Below are positions 1 through 11,642 of a stretch of DNA of 64,000 nucleotides, one piece after another. The translations under genes and the position numbers were made by a program. Numbering within the stretch: position 1 is the stretch's first letter; each line of letters begins with the position of its first letter. This DNA is from Oncomelania hupensis. Its lineage: Eukaryota; Mollusca; Gastropoda; Littorinimorpha; Pomatiopsidae. Location of the stretch: contig CM072511.1 in the NCBI GenBank assembly GCA_036898135.1, forward strand, positions 160,660,314 through 160,724,313, read 5' to 3'. The notes beneath the pieces were generated by a model, which was given only the letters and a program-made list of their open reading frames with translations, was not told the DNA's origin and searched no databases.

Positions 1-687
1 TTGTGTGTTGTTCCATTCTTCATCCTTATCCTACCTCATATCATTTTCTTTCTGTTTGTAAAGGTAGAAAGAACAAGTACTGATGTACTGGTGTGTATTC
101 GGGTTTTTTCTTTCTTTCTTTCTTTCCTTTTTTTTTTTTTGGAAAAAAATAATACTTAAATCCTTCACCGTACATGTTTAAATCCAAACTGACTTAAAAA
201 AATTTTTTTTTGCCTGCTTTTGATTGCTTCGAAACTATTTGTATTGCGGTGTCATCTTTTGCGAACAAAATAATTCCTATGTGTTATGTATTGTTCCGGA
301 ACAGTAACAGCTTTATATGTTTATATGTGAGGGTCGACATTGGTTAATTACAAAGTTATGAATTACAGGTTAAGCCCCTAAAGACAATGTTCTGAGAAGT
401 CTACAGCATGCTTGTTAGCATGTGTAAATCCGTGAGTCGGTGCTGTACCTTTGAATTTGATACACATTATTAATAAGTGTATATGTTCGTTTGTCCGTAG
501 TAAATATCAAGAACGTCTGATTGTTAATTCCAAATCCGCTTCTTCTGTGCAAAACGCTTGTCATTGTTTGCTTGTAAAGTGAAGTAGTGTCAAGTAGTTG
601 TCAGTGTTCTAGCTGTCTTTGAACTATTTCCCCTTAATTCCCCCACCCCTCCCCCACTCACCCCCCCTTCAGTGTTGTTCTTCATGA
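1..687. other. Non-coding sequence, no gene seen
   Basis: AT-rich sequence with T-runs and no exon-like open frame. It is probably the intron upstream of the CCCH zinc-finger terminal exon at 1,587, but no upstream exon of that gene was recognised. Confidence 0.5.
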
Positions 688-850
688 TGTGTGTGTCTGT
701 GTTTGTTCTATGCAGATGTGTGTGTCTGTGTTTGTTCTATGCAGATGTGTGGCTCGGAAGAGTCCGCTGGACCTAAAGCAACAATCAATCAATCAATCTA
801 TGCAGATGTGTGTGTCTGTGTTTGTTCTATGCAGATGTGTGTGTCTGTTA
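688..850 (+). repeat. ~30-bp tandem repeat interrupted by a retroposon tail
   Basis: Four copies of a unit reading roughly ATGTGTGTGTCTGTGTTTGT followed by TCTATGCAG. The array is split at 751-796 by the 3' end of an R585 retroposon. Open frames across this stretch are products of the repeat and not genes. Confidence 0.8.
751..796 (+). mobile_element. R585 retroposon, 3' fragment
   Basis: Starts GGCTCGGAAGAGTCCGCTGG and ends in AGCAACAATCAATCAATCAAT, the 3' end shared with the copies at 13,325 and 15,698. The 15-bp word TCTATGCAGATGTGT flanks both sides (736-750 and 797-811) and looks like a target-site duplication, although the host array also contains this word. Only about 46 bp of the element remains, so it is strongly 5' truncated. 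Confidence 0.75.
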
Positions 851-1586
851 TGTTTTTGCATGTATGTTTCATGGCTATTTTGGATTACAGGTATCTTTGT
901 TGTTGAGGAAAACATTCCACCCGTTTTCTTGCAACCTGATTTTCTTCATGTTGCAATCTTTCATCTTGCTCATGATGTTTTAAAAAAAATATATTTGATT
1001 TTAGCAGTTTTTTTATTTATTTGTGTTGTAATTGCTGCCAAATGTACGATAGATAAACTATTTTTGGGCTTGAGGGACAGAGATATAATGGTAGTTGATG
1101 GAATATGTAATTTTACATCCTTTTACATCTCATTATACATAAGTACATTTCATTCTACTTAACATTTAATGGTTACCTCACTGTAACTGTGCTTTAACCT
1201 TTCCTGCCAGTCCAGACTCATCTTTTGCTTGATGCAAGAGCTGAACATATCAGTAGAGCAGGAACAGTTGCAATGTGGACGTGCCAAACAGCTCAAAAGA
1301 AATTCACGTTGCTCAACTGTGGTGTCTTGGGTGTGATTGTTGTATTTTGTCACGTAGCAGTCTCTTGTAAGTGCAATATGACCGGCCATCATTGATAGTG
1401 AGAGGGTTAAACAGGCGGTGGCAAGCTGTCAGAGATGTAAATGGGATATCCTTTGCCTGTATCCCATACCTGTATTGTAACTGCTGTTACATATGCTTAC
1501 ACTGATGCTTTATAGACAGGCATTGAGTTAAACAGACTGCTGTCTGCTTTCACTCAGCTAACAACATGACTATCGTATGTTTTCAG

Positions 1587-1743
1587 AGGCGGTGGCATAC
1601 GCAACACTCCCAAGTTGTCTGGGCCGGTCAACGGGGATGAGTGTTATTTCTGGCGAACCACGGGCTGTGACTACGGGGACCAATGTCGATACAAACACCT
1701 CCCTAAGTCCAAAGGCGCCGATAAAAAATCCTGGCAAAAATAG
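1587..1743 (+). CDS. Terminal exon of a CCCH-type zinc-finger protein (partial gene)
   Basis: After a good acceptor (TTTTCAG at 1,580-1,586) one nucleotide completes the previous codon. Fifty-one codons then run to TAG at 1,741-1,743. The peptide has the spacing C-x7-C-x5-C-x3-H (CYFWRTTGC, then DYGDQC, RYKH), the classic zinc-binding CCCH finger used in RNA binding. It ends in a short basic tail (LPKSKGADKKSWQK). A polyadenylation signal AATAAA follows at 1,775-1,780. The frame of the finger is not the longest open frame here, so it is easily missed. CCCH proteins usually bind RNA; which family member this is cannot be told from one exon, and upstream exons must lie left of the window or be unrecognised. 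Confidence 0.75.
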
Positions 1744-1774
1744 ACCTTTGGGCGGAAAAGACTTTTTTCCTCCC

Positions 1775-1780
1775 AATAAA
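1775..1780 (+). terminator. Polyadenylation signal AATAAA
   Basis: Canonical hexamer 32 bp after the stop codon of the CCCH exon on the same strand. It implies a very short 3' UTR. Confidence 0.5.
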
Positions 1781-1800
1781 AATGTACTATAATACTTTTT

Positions 1801-3540
1801 TAAAATATAGACTTTTACTCCCCCCCCCCCCTCCCCTCTCCTCTCCCCAAAAATTAAATTTTAAAATTAAATATTTGAAAGAGATTTAACATCTTACCAA
1901 ATAATTTTAAAAAATTTTAACTAGCTGAAACAAAAATGTTGTTTAAAAAAGCTAAAAGCCAGAAGAGGGAGTTTTACCTGGAATTGACACAACTGTTTGT
2001 GGCAAGAGGATAAGTGTGTTTTCGTTGTATTGTTTCAATCTGGTTTCAGTTTCATTTGTATTTAGCAGTTTAGTGTAGTGTTGCTTCCTTTTGTTAATAG
2101 TAGGATAGTTGTAATACTTGGTGCTGCTAACAATGATTCAGTGGAGTTTGGATACACAAGTTTTCAAGTCACACCTCCAAATATCATGACTGGTTTGATT
2201 TTTTACACGTTTTTCACTGTGTATTTTTTAAAAACGTGTATATTTACTTTAGAACTGGAAATTTCTAGAACTTTGGAACTTACTTGTCACTTGTGCAGAT
2301 GAAGTATGGGCTGCTTTCTCAGTTAATTACAAGTAGTGGCAGCCCAGCACCACATGAGACAAGGAGAAAGAGCCCCACCAACCTTTCTTGCCCTGTCTCC
2401 ACAATTTAGATCCACACCTCATTCCAAGCACTGATAGAACACAGGACACCATTCAAACAGTCAGAGGGTCAGTGAAATGAATGACTGCTTTATTTACTGT
2501 CAATTCAGTAATAGGCTCGTCACAGCAAACTGCATGCTTGACAAAGTGAACTGCCGTTCAAAGTTTTCAATGTACGTCAAAATTGTACCAGACTTGGTTT
2601 TGTGTAAAAGAGCTCTTACGTTGAAATCAAAATTAATTGCAGGGATATGCGTATTTATGGTAGTTCTCCAGACTTAAAAAAAAAAAAGGAAGAGGATCAC
2701 ATCTTAGTTTTGCTTTAATGCTGGAAGTTCTAATTGCAGTTGTATTGGCATTTTGGACAACTGTTATTAAAGATTGAGAGGTGTATACTAAAAAAAAAGA
2801 CAAGTTGGTGACGTGAGTAGGTTGAAGGGAGTCTAGATGTTGCGTCACAGTACAAAAAAACTGGATAAAACTGTGTTTTCTGTGCTGTAGTTTTACTGCT
2901 GTCATGTATTTATTTACTGTTTTGTTTCTGCAGCTTTTCAACTGCTGAGTTTTGTCACAACTTGCAAGCGATGGCCCCTTCCCCACCCCCTACCCCCTTA
3001 AAAAAAATAAATAAAAAAATAAAAATAGTAATAGTGCAAAGATTTTAGTCAGGAAGTTCTCATATATTACTGTATGTGTCAGTTCAGACATTTGATACTG
3101 CTTTGGTTTTTCAGTTATTGTTGGCATGTATCCCAGGTGTGCTTAGTGGGGCAGATTTGCTGACTACAACTGCCTAAGGACAAAGTCACATTTTTCTATT
3201 ATTATTATTATTATGCTCATTATGCTGTTTCTTCAACTGCTGAAATACATTGTTGATAATCGCTATTTCAACTACTTAATGGAAGAAGTCTTTGATTGCT
3301 GTGTAGTTTTTTATATGGTTTGTTTACTTACATGGTTATTTATTTATTGATATGATTTGTTATTTGTTGATATGAAGCCATATTCTGTTTGGGAGGAAAA
3401 ATCAGATCACCTATATGTTGATTGACTAAGCGACTGTGGGTTGTGTTCAATATTTTATGAGGACATTGTGTAGGACCTGACAAGGTGATGGGTCAGTGAA
3501 TTTCTTGTGAACAGATTTAGGTTTTTTGTAGGTGTAGGTT
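1801..3540. other. Non-coding, AT-rich sequence
   Basis: Contains a C-run at 1,819-1,840, A-runs and a short ATT tract near 3,199. No exon with matching splice sites or recognisable domain was found. Confidence 0.5.
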
Positions 3541-3554
3541 GGTGTAGGTGGTTA

Positions 3555-4690
3555 TATAATAATAATAATAAATTGGATTTATACAACACATTTTTATTAA
3601 AAGAACAACTCAATGCGCTTACACACATCGTTCGTACACATCATTACAACATTCGCACTACATGTACAGCATCATTGAGAAAGTATTATTACTGTTCATA
3701 CTATTTACACAGAAAACGCCTTGCGGAACAAGTGCGTTTTTAAGCAGCTCTTGAAGGAAACAAGGTCTGTACAAAGTCTTAAACTGGCAGGCAAACCTTG
3801 GGTGCTTGAAAACTAAAAGACCACTAGTCAATTGTTTTAAGCCGATGCTTGGGCGTTTTCAAGAGTTTTTTCATCTGATGAGCGCAAAGAACGAGTTGTA
3901 GTGTAGGTAGTGAGTACCTCAGACAGATATGGTGGAAGTGACTGGTCGAAGTGACGGAAAGCTAGGATAGCAATTTTGTATTCAATGCGGAACTTGACAG
4001 GGAGCCAGTGGAGCTGCATTAAGAGAGGCGTGACATGATCACGCTTCAGTTTTTTTAAGCACAAGCCAAGCAGCACAGTTCTGTACATGCTGCAGTCAGC
4101 TAATTTCATCAATGGGGAGACAAGCTAGAACTGAATTACAATAATCAAGTCTCGTTGTTACAAAAGCGCTGACCAACTGTGTGCATGCATCCCTCGAAAG
4201 AAACTGCCTTAAGGACGCAATACGCCAAAGCTCAAGAAAGGACAAACGACAGATGATACTGATGTGGTCATGCATGGACAAAGAACTATTTAGCTTGACA
4301 TCCAAATAACAAAAAATATTACCAAATGGGATGGTGCTGCCGCCGATGTTTGCAGAATCGTTGGCGACCAGCCTAAGACGGGAAGATGCACTTACAGGTA
4401 TAACCTTGGTCTTGTCAGGGTTAAGCATCAACCTGTTGCTATTCATCCAAGCCTGGACATTGTCAATACATGTTTCTACTTCAGACACAACTGAAGGGAA
4501 GTCATCAGCCTGACCACTCTTTGACAGTTCTGTATCATCTGCGTATTAGTGGAACACGCAGTTGCAGGCTGTGATTACATTAGTGACTGGGAGTGCAACA
4601 AACACAAAACAGGACCGAGCACAGAGCCCTGGGGGACTCCGCATAACAGGGGACTAGGAGCTAGTTAGGTACAAACTAGGTATTGTAATC
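3555..4690 (-). pseudogene. CR1/L2-like non-LTR retrotransposon, reverse-transcriptase 3' part
   Basis: Minus-strand translation in adjoining frames gives the reverse-transcriptase core YADDTEL (near 4,545), then the thumb-like region MNSNRLMLNPDKTKVI and DYCNSVLACLP, and then a C-terminal LHWLPVKFRIEYKIAIL block. These are hallmarks of CR1/L2-type LINEs. A TAA at 4,546-4,548 sits immediately before YADD where a leucine codon is expected, and frames change near 4,100 and 4,540. It is dead, 5' truncated, and ends at a short ATA tract at about 3,556-3,572. Confidence 0.85.
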
Positions 4691-4699
4691 AGTGACAAC

Positions 4700-5435
4700 A
4701 GACTAGTAACGATCAGTGAGATAAGAGGAAAACCACTCAAGAACATGTGTATGGCAATTGGCTTTCACTGACATAAGCATTTATTAAGCTCAACTTTGAC
4801 TTTCCAAAGAAAAAGTGTACTTTTTGTGTTGTGCTTTCATTTTTGTAAGAAGACAGATCTGCAATTTGTGTTTAACATAGTTTTTGTTGTTGAAAATGTT
4901 GGCCCATGCCTTGCAGACATGAATCCTGAAGAAGGGATTGAGCTTTATCAATAGGGTGCAGCTGTACAGAATCTCCTGTCCTGTCCTGTGTGGTTTTGCA
5001 CCTATTGTTTTTCTGTATATATTCTCTGTTTCGTGGATAACACTTCCTTTGGTGATAACATTTACAATAATAGTGAGAGACGATGTGTATCAGTGTTTGC
5101 TTCGTCTCTCAGACCAACAGATAAGGTACACTCAGCACAAGGACAGGATAAGATACTTCCCCCCCCCCCCTCCCCTTCCCCCACCCTCCTTGGATAATAT
5201 CTGGTTTTTACTTTTGGTGCATCGGTGTCACAATGTGACCTTGTCTGGCTGGTATTTGCAAACTCATACTAAATGTTTTCTTGATGTGGAGTTTACAGTT
5301 ATGTTGTTCTAATGAAACATTTACATGACAAGATTTGTCATTGGATTTCTGACTCGTATTCATAACAGTGTATGTACTGCCCCACCTCCCCATCCCTCCT
5401 CCCTCCCCCGCGCTTCCCACTTTCCTTCTCCCCCA
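4700..5435. other. Non-coding sequence with C- and CCT-rich tract
   Basis: C-run and CCTCCCC tract at 5,158-5,190. No gene recognised. Confidence 0.4.
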
Positions 5436-5439
5436 GCTT

Positions 5440-6330
5440 CCCCATCCCTTCCATCCAAAAAAAAATTTCCACATTTTTTGCAAATCTTTGCGAGAGGAGT
5501 CCGAAATAGTACATTTTTAAAAAATGGTTTTGCCGTCTCTCTGTGCATAGACTTTAAAGTGGCTAAGGACTCGGAGCCTATTTCTACTATTATAACCAAA
5601 CTTGGTAAAATGGTGATTACTCATGAGACCTCATAAATGATCGGTGAATGAATGACTTCACTTCAAGGTCAAGGTCACAGAGTCAACAAATATTGGTCCA
5701 AATATATTTTTGTCACAATTTTTTTTTCTTCCGAGTTGTTAATATTGAATTTTGGTGCATGATAGATATGAATGAGACACAAATACTTCAAATTTGGTCA
5801 ACCTCGCTCCAAGGTCCAGGTCAATGGGGCTATCCAAAGTCAGTTAGTATAACCTTGACACTAAACTATGAGAGATATAAAGTCCAAATTTGTATTGAGA
5901 GATAATATGTTGATCTTTTAAATATATATTCAGTTTTTTTGCGTTTTAGGCCTTGCAAGAAACGTACAAAAAATAGGTCAATGTACAGTGGAATGGCTGT
6001 TTCTTTAGCCCAAAGTATGCAAAATCATTGGGTTATTTGATCAGACATGCAAGAGAGGTCAAGTCAAGGTCATCCCAAGGTCACCGTTTATGTTTTTTTT
6101 TGCATAATACAACTTTTGCTGTAGTTTATTTTATAGTACATGAGTGTATTTGGAGTCGAGGCAAAGGTCAAGAGCATAGAAAAATCAAAGTCAATATTAG
6201 TTGCCACTGTCTCATCTTTTTTTCTTTTTTTTTTAATCCAGGCACTTATTATCACGTTAAATATTGCGAGTTCCATAAGGAGCATGTGAGTCATATGGGC
6301 TTTGCCCTTCAAGTTTGCTGATGTGATCAA
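5440..6330 (+). repeat. AGGTCA-rich dispersed repeat, copy 1
   Basis: Shares its order of words with a second, split copy at 8,095-8,320 plus 12,500-13,270: TCTTTGCGAGAGGAGTCC, then ATGACTTCACTTCAAGGTCA, then ATGAGACACA, then TTTGGTCAACCT, then GGCTTTGCCCTTC at the end. It carries several AAGGTCAAGGTCA motifs. No coding capacity was seen. The element class is unknown. Confidence 0.7.
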
Positions 6331-6726
6331 TGGATGAGAAGATCTCTGCTGATTTTTGTTCGTTTGTGGCGATTGTCATTTAATTGGGTCAGTGTTTTCT
6401 GTTTTGAAATGAAAGCCAGAATGTCGGTGCATCAGCAGAAACTATGAGGCCTTATTTGGTTCCACCTCATCCATATTACAGTGTGAGTGGAGTAAGTGTA
6501 TGTGTGTGTGTGTGTTGGTTGGTGGGATAAGTAGTTATTGATGCTAGGATTGGTTTGCGTGTGTTTAGGGGGAAGGGATCTATGTGCATCAACACGGAAA
6601 ACATACTTGATTGTCCCAGTCTGTGTGGCATTTGAGGGGAATAGGCCTTTTGGCTGTCACAATATAGCAATAGTGTTAGTTTTGTTGCATAGTTAAGTCA
6701 GTCATTGTTGTTTTCTGTGTGTACAG
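6331..6726. other. Non-coding sequence
   Basis: Unique-looking sequence with a short GT tract at 6,501-6,520. It leads into a plausible acceptor (TGTGTGTACAG) for the exon candidate at 6,727. Confidence 0.4.
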
Positions 6727-6840
6727 ATAGATCAGATGCAGGTATTTCGTTCTGTAGGGACGGTGAAGGGTTGGAGGTGCTGAACAAACAGTCCAGATCT
6801 GTTGCTCAAGCAACCTATGATTTGAACGCTGTATTTGAAG
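6727..6840 (+). CDS. Candidate internal exon, function unknown
   Basis: Bounded by an acceptor (TTCTGTGTGTACAG) and a donor (GAAG|gtactg), 114 bp. In the frame with two leading nucleotides it encodes 37 residues, including SFCRDGEGLEVLNKQSRSVA and then QATYDLNAVFE, with no stop. The composition looks protein-like but I do not recognise a domain. It does not join in phase directly to the candidate at 14,708, so intermediate exons would be needed. Confidence 0.3.
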
Positions 6841-7849
6841 GTACTGTTTTCCCAAACTGTATCAGAGAGAACTTTGGTGAAAACTGGTTGAAGGAAGGCT
6901 AGAAGTAGAAGAGATTGCTTGGAAGCCTAGAAGAAGACTGGCACAGGCCTAGTCTGGGACATGCCGGTGTTGTAAAGTGGAGTTTGAACTGTGACAGCGC
7001 TGAATTCTTTGTTTAGGATCGCTCCACGTCCACCCTATCCTGCCTCACCTCACAAGTTGTTTGATGTTGGTATAATCATATCACCAGGGATTGCTTGGCT
7101 CACACTATTTGATGTATGCTCTCAACGTACGTGAACGCATCGGTGATGAGGATCATCAGTCAAATTGCTGAAACGGTGTGTTTAATGCAAGGGATTGATT
7201 TTTGATGACTTCCCAACGCACTGAGCTTGTTTTCATGCTAGGTTTGTGCACAGTATCGGCTTTTGCCCTGTCCTCTGTCTAATTCTGTTTATACTTTTCT
7301 TTCCAGCTTCTCTTGTCGTTTGGTTTTGCAGTGTTGCTTCCAATGTTGGTTGTCAGTACTTTGTGCCTGGCATAATTATGAAGTTCCAAACCTTTCCCAC
7401 AGGGAAAGCGCTGTTATTGTTATACCTTTCCTTCTGTAACTTGTTGTCAAGCCCTCATCGTGAACATAGTGCAGATTGATTTATGTTAATGACATGGTAC
7501 GGTTATTGTACTTTGAAACGTCCAAGTGAAAATTGAATTGTGGTCCAAGTGACTAACATGGAGTGGTTTGAAAATCTCTGGGGCCAAGGTTGCTCAAATT
7601 TTCTTTGGGGCGGGGTCGTTTTTTGACAGGGGGGGGGGGGGGGGGAGGGGGGTGGGGAGGGATGGAGAGAGAAGGGGAGGGGGTAATGGTATTGGATAAC
7701 CTGAAGTAATAACATTGATACCAACAACATGATTTGATACTTGGCATGACTTGGTACATGCAACAACATGATTTGATAAGTAATGTTTGAGGATTTATCA
7801 TGATTGCTATTTAGAAGAAAACAAAAATGGTTGATGTAAATAAAATTCG
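6841..7849. other. Non-coding sequence with G-run
   Basis: Holds a G-run and GGGA-rich tract at 7,627-7,690. No gene recognised. Confidence 0.4.
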
Positions 7850-7965
7850 GTGACACTGGGCAAAGGCATGAGGGTTGCGGAGGACAGAGAAAGATGGAGT
7901 ACACTGGTTAAACGATCTACTGTGGTGCCCCAATGACCTACATTTCATGGGATAGGAGGGAGGAT
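7850..7965 (+). mobile_element. RTE-clade LINE, extreme 3' end
   Basis: Matches the 3' end of the LINE at 40,347-41,290: AGAAAGATGGAGTAC, GGTTAAACGATC, TGGTGCCCCAA and GGGATAGGA in the same order. Heavily 5' truncated, as expected for target-primed insertion. Confidence 0.75.
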
Positions 7966-8094
7966 GTGGAATTGTGCTCGTTGGCTATGTTAGATGCTTT
8001 ATAATTCCTTGGCAACTTTTTCACTTCTATTGACTCGCATGCATAGCAAAGTCAGTCTATGTACTCACCGAAAAAACTAAAAAAATAAACCAAG

Positions 8095-8320
8095 AAAAAT
8101 CCAGTTTTTTCAAATCTGTGCGAGATAAGTCCTAAATAGTTCAAAAATCACATTAAAGAAGAAAAGTTTGTTCAGGTTTTTTGTGTCCGTCGTCCATCTG
8201 TGCAGAACTTGCAAGTGGATCACAACCAAACTGGGTAAGATGCTGTGTATATGTGAGATCTCATTAATGGTCAGCGAATGATTGACTTCACGTTGAGGTC
8301 AAAGGGTCAACAAATGTTAG
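8095..8320 (+). repeat. AGGTCA-rich repeat copy 2, left part
   Basis: Matches the 5' part of the copy at 5,440 (TCAAATCTGTGCGAGATAAG, ATGACTTCACGTTGAGGTCA, GGGTCAACAAATGTTAG). It stops where R585 begins and resumes at about 12,500, so a 4.2-kb block was inserted into it. Confidence 0.7.
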
Positions 8321-8324
8321 TTCC

Positions 8325-8495
8325 CCATTGGGGTGCTGGGGTTTTCTGTATAAATAATATCCCCACTTTGTGAAATTTAGTGCTTTATATTACCTACCTT
8401 TTTCTTGAAAACTCTCCTGAAACTCATTTGTATATGGGGTCTGTTTGGATCAGCTTGGGGATATTGAACACTTTCTGCCAAATGGCTAGTTAATT
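8325..8495 (+). mobile_element. R585 retroposon, plus copy, left part
   Basis: Begins CCCCATTGGGGTGCTGGGG followed by TATAAATAATATCCCCACTT, the R585 5' end, and runs to TTTCTGCCAAATGGCTAG. The rest of this copy is at 12,167-12,490 after the interrupting minus-strand copy. Confidence 0.75.
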
Positions 8496-8689
8496 ATTGT
8501 TTATATGGTCCAGAGAGCCGAATCTGGACCACACACAGGCGGCGGAAGCGGGGGGGCAAGGGTGGCACTGGCCCCCTCCAGAAAAATATTGGGGGGGCAA
8601 ACCTATACATTTGCCCCCCCAATATTCAGCCCCTCAAAAAATATTATTTGAAGGTTCAAACCAATATATTCCCCCTTTCTCTGGACTGA

Positions 8690-9680
8690 TGCAAGTTAAC
8701 AATATCTGTGCTGAGACCATTTTCAAAGCACTGAAGGATTGCTTGATCAGACTTGACTTGCCAGTGCAAAACTGTAGGGGCCAGGCCTACGACGGGGCGA
8801 GTAATTTTCAGGGTCATGTGTCAGGAGTTGTAAAAAGATTCAAAGATGAGATCCTTGCTGTGACTGAAGAGTTGGCGACAGTTCTTCAAAGAAAACAAAC
8901 GACTTGTGATGATGCAGTAAACGCTGCTGACATTTGTCTGAGAACACTGGAAAGCATGCGGCATGAAGATTGTTATGAGACATTTTTTGCTGACATCACA
9001 ACGAAAGCTGCAAATTTGTGTAATGAGCTCTGCGTTCCTACACAGAAGCAGCCTCCACGAAGACTGGACGATGGCTCACAGGGTCACAGCTACTCTTGTC
9101 CATCTGCTTACTACAGACAGCAATACTGTGAGGCCATTGACAACATCAAAGAACATTTAAAGAGCCGGTTTGATCAAATAGCTCTCGACTTACCAAGGAA
9201 AATTTAAGTTCTTCTAAGTGATGGAGCAGCAGTGAAGAGACCAAAAATTCCTCAAGAAATCAAAGATACATATTCCGCTAACATCGACTTGGGCAGACTC
9301 AAAACTCAGCTAGAATCCTCCCACATGCACTGGGTGACTCCAGGAGGCGGCTAACTCTAGGATCACCATATTCCAAGCACTGCCGGATGAACTGAAAGCT
9401 TCTGACACTGTGCGACGGATGCTGAGTGAAATGGATAAACTTCTCAGACTGTACATCACCATCCCAACCACAATAGGCAACGGCTGAACGCAGTTTTTCA
9501 GCCCTAAAGCGGGTAAAAACATACCTTCGGGCAAAGATGACGCAGGAGCGTCTAAATAATTGTCTTATAATGCATGTGTTCAAAGACAAAGTAGATCAAC
9601 TAGACCTAGCGCAAACTGCTTACGAATTTATCAATACAAATGAACGCCATAAGGCATACTTTGGAAAATTAACGGTGTAA
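8690..9680 (+). pseudogene. hAT transposase remnant (ZMYM1 / p52rIPK-like type)
   Basis: The first part reads NICAETIFKALKDCLIRLDL and then QNCRGQAYDGASNFQGHVSG, the conserved catalytic-domain entry of this hAT group. The histidine- and cysteine-rich segment that should follow is missing, so the middle is deleted. The frame stops at 9,205. The hAT C-terminal dimerisation motif appears further on (TAERSFSALKRVKTYLRAKM, about 9,482-9,545), after a frameshift near 9,475. It ends with TAA near 9,678. The protein cannot be functional. Confidence 0.85.
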
Positions 9681-9779
9681 TTTCCCATGCCAAATGACAT
9701 GCATGACTGCTATTTTTGTTACTGTGATGGATCAACATTGTCAGGTCAGTTTCTCTCCATTTCTCTCTAAACTCCCTCC

Positions 9780-9805
9780 CCCCCCTCTCTCTCTCTCTCT
9801 CTCTT

Positions 9806-9857
<52 letters not shown>
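9780..9857. repeat. CT microsatellite
   Basis: About 70 bp of CT dinucleotides inside the outer hAT, preceded by a C-run. Confidence 0.95.
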
Positions 9858-9859
<2 letters not shown>

Positions 9860-9949
9860 ATGCACAGTTGTAGAAATATATGATATAACTTTTTTCTCTC
9901 TCTCACATAGTGTCTATGAAAATAGTTCAAATTATTTGGAGTAAATGTC

Positions 9950-11642
9950 CAGGGCCGGACCCAGAACGGCCAGAAGGGTGGGGGGAGGAGGGGGAGTACC
10001 TGGGTTCTGGAACCCCACCTCCAAATTAAAAAAAATTGAATTTTTTTAAATGCAAAGAGTTTCAATTTTTTAAAAATTGTTTTTAATTTAAAACATTGCA
10101 GTTTTTAGTAATTTTTGGTCCAACGTACAAAGAGTTATTTATAGTCAATTCAACGGAAATCCATTTCAAGGGATCCGTTGAAACGTCCAAAGCGTTTTCC
10201 CGTTGAAACGACCAAGTAACCCAACCCCTAAGCCTAAATTAGTAAATGCAGCCATATTTTCTTGTTCTGGCCGCAAGCCTCTTCCAGCACCTTCACCTTG
10301 ATACTGCCCTAATCCACCAAAAACGACTTTTTAGAAATATTAATTAAGATGTTAAGTTGATAATTATGACAATTCGTTGTAACGAACATCCATTGAAACG
10401 ACCATCGCTGAATCGTCCAAAAACATCGTTGAAATGGAAACCCTTGACAGTGAAGCTGCAGAAAAGGACAAAAGATGTTGTCGATGCCTACAGGGAAATC
10501 AAAGAAGTCAGTAACTGCATGTCTTCTATTAGAAGAGATGTCGACACAGCGTTCGTTGCCTGGTTTGGTGAAGTCAGCAACATGGCAAATGCTTTGACAA
10601 CTGGTGTTATTGTTCCTCGTCAACATCCCGACAGACTCTCCGTGACAACCAACCTGCGACCACCCCAGAAGAATATTTCAAGATTTGCATTGCCATTCCT
10701 TTCTTGGAACACCTGTCAACCGAATTGGACTCGAGGTTCAAAAATGCTGGCCTAGCAGTTGATGGTCTCTGTCTGGTGCCTAGCACTTTAATAGACAACC
10801 AGGATGGTTTCATGCAGGTTCCAGAAGGGGTGAAGACTTTGGCAATGTTGTGGGAGTCTGACCTACCAGACAACGCTACCCTTGATGCAGAATACCAACG
10901 GTGAGTTTGCAAATGGCGAAGTGCTGCTGAGAATGCGACAGCTATTATCCCATCCACGGCATCAGAAGCACTGAAACATTGTGACAGGGATTTTTATCCC
11001 AACCTGTTCATCATGCTAAAGAACCTTTGCACCCTGCCTGTCACTACTCCCGAGTGTGAGCGTTCAAACAGTCAGTTGCGCAACCTGAAAAACTACCTGC
11101 GCTCTACAATGGGGCACAGAGACTCAATGGACTTGCTTTACTGAAAGTGCACAGGGATGCTGATATTGACTTCAAAGTGAACTGTTTTGCCAGAAGATAC
11201 AATTCACAAATGGTTCTAATACCGAGAACCTAGTGCAGCAAGACTGAATTAAATGAAAGCAGGGCGGTGATGTTCATAAACTACAAGGTAAAGCTTTATA
11301 CCGTTAACGATCAACAAAAAGTAGTGAATAATAATAGTATACAAAACATCTCTGCTGATAAATAAATGTTTGTGTGTGTGTGTTGGTTTTTTTAAGGGAG
11401 GGGCAGAGGATAATTTTTGTACCCCAGAGTTTGTCAGTTCAATTGTTCAAAAAGCTCAAAGTCCCAGACCATCACAAATGGCTTTTTCAAGGTTCAGATT
11501 GCACCAGATTGCACCATTTTGCATCCTTGAAAAAAAAAAATTTCCGGGGGAGCATGCCCCCGGAACCCCCTAGAAGGCTCGGCGCTTCGCGCCTTCGCTG
11601 AATCTGTAACCTCCCCCTCGACTTTTCCAAGGTCCGGCCCTG
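9950..11642 (+). mobile_element. Second hAT transposon nested in the first, 1.69 kb, 5-bp TSD
   Basis: Terminal inverted repeats CAGGGCCGGACC at 9,950-9,961 and 11,631-11,642. ATGTC flanks both sides (9,945-9,949 and 11,643-11,647). It carries its own transposase remnant (10,430-11,230), distinct from that of the host element. Confidence 0.88.
10430..11232 (+). pseudogene. hAT transposase C-terminal remnant of the nested element
   Basis: Begins TVKLQKRTKDVVDAYREIKE, typical of the p52rIPK-like hAT group. After a frameshift near 10,650 it continues with CIAIPFLEHLSTELDSRF. The final segment reads FYPNLFIMLKNLCTLPVTTP and then ECERSNSQLRNLKNYLRSTM, the hAT dimerisation region, in a further frame. 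Several frame changes and stops (for example TGA near 11,143) show it is dead. Confidence 0.85.

Noticed and set aside
689..1162. 157-codon plus-strand frame
   Set aside because: First half is a tandem repeat with an R585 fragment in it; the rest is AT-rich with no known domain.
2299..2409. 36-codon frame after CAG (MKYGLLSQLITSSGSP...) as an alternative terminal exon
   Set aside because: Short, no family match, no downstream polyadenylation signal close by; chance is more likely.
8496..9207. 236-codon frame as a domesticated transposase gene
   Set aside because: The middle of the domain is missing, the C-terminus is out of frame, and intact terminal repeats show an ordinary hAT remnant.
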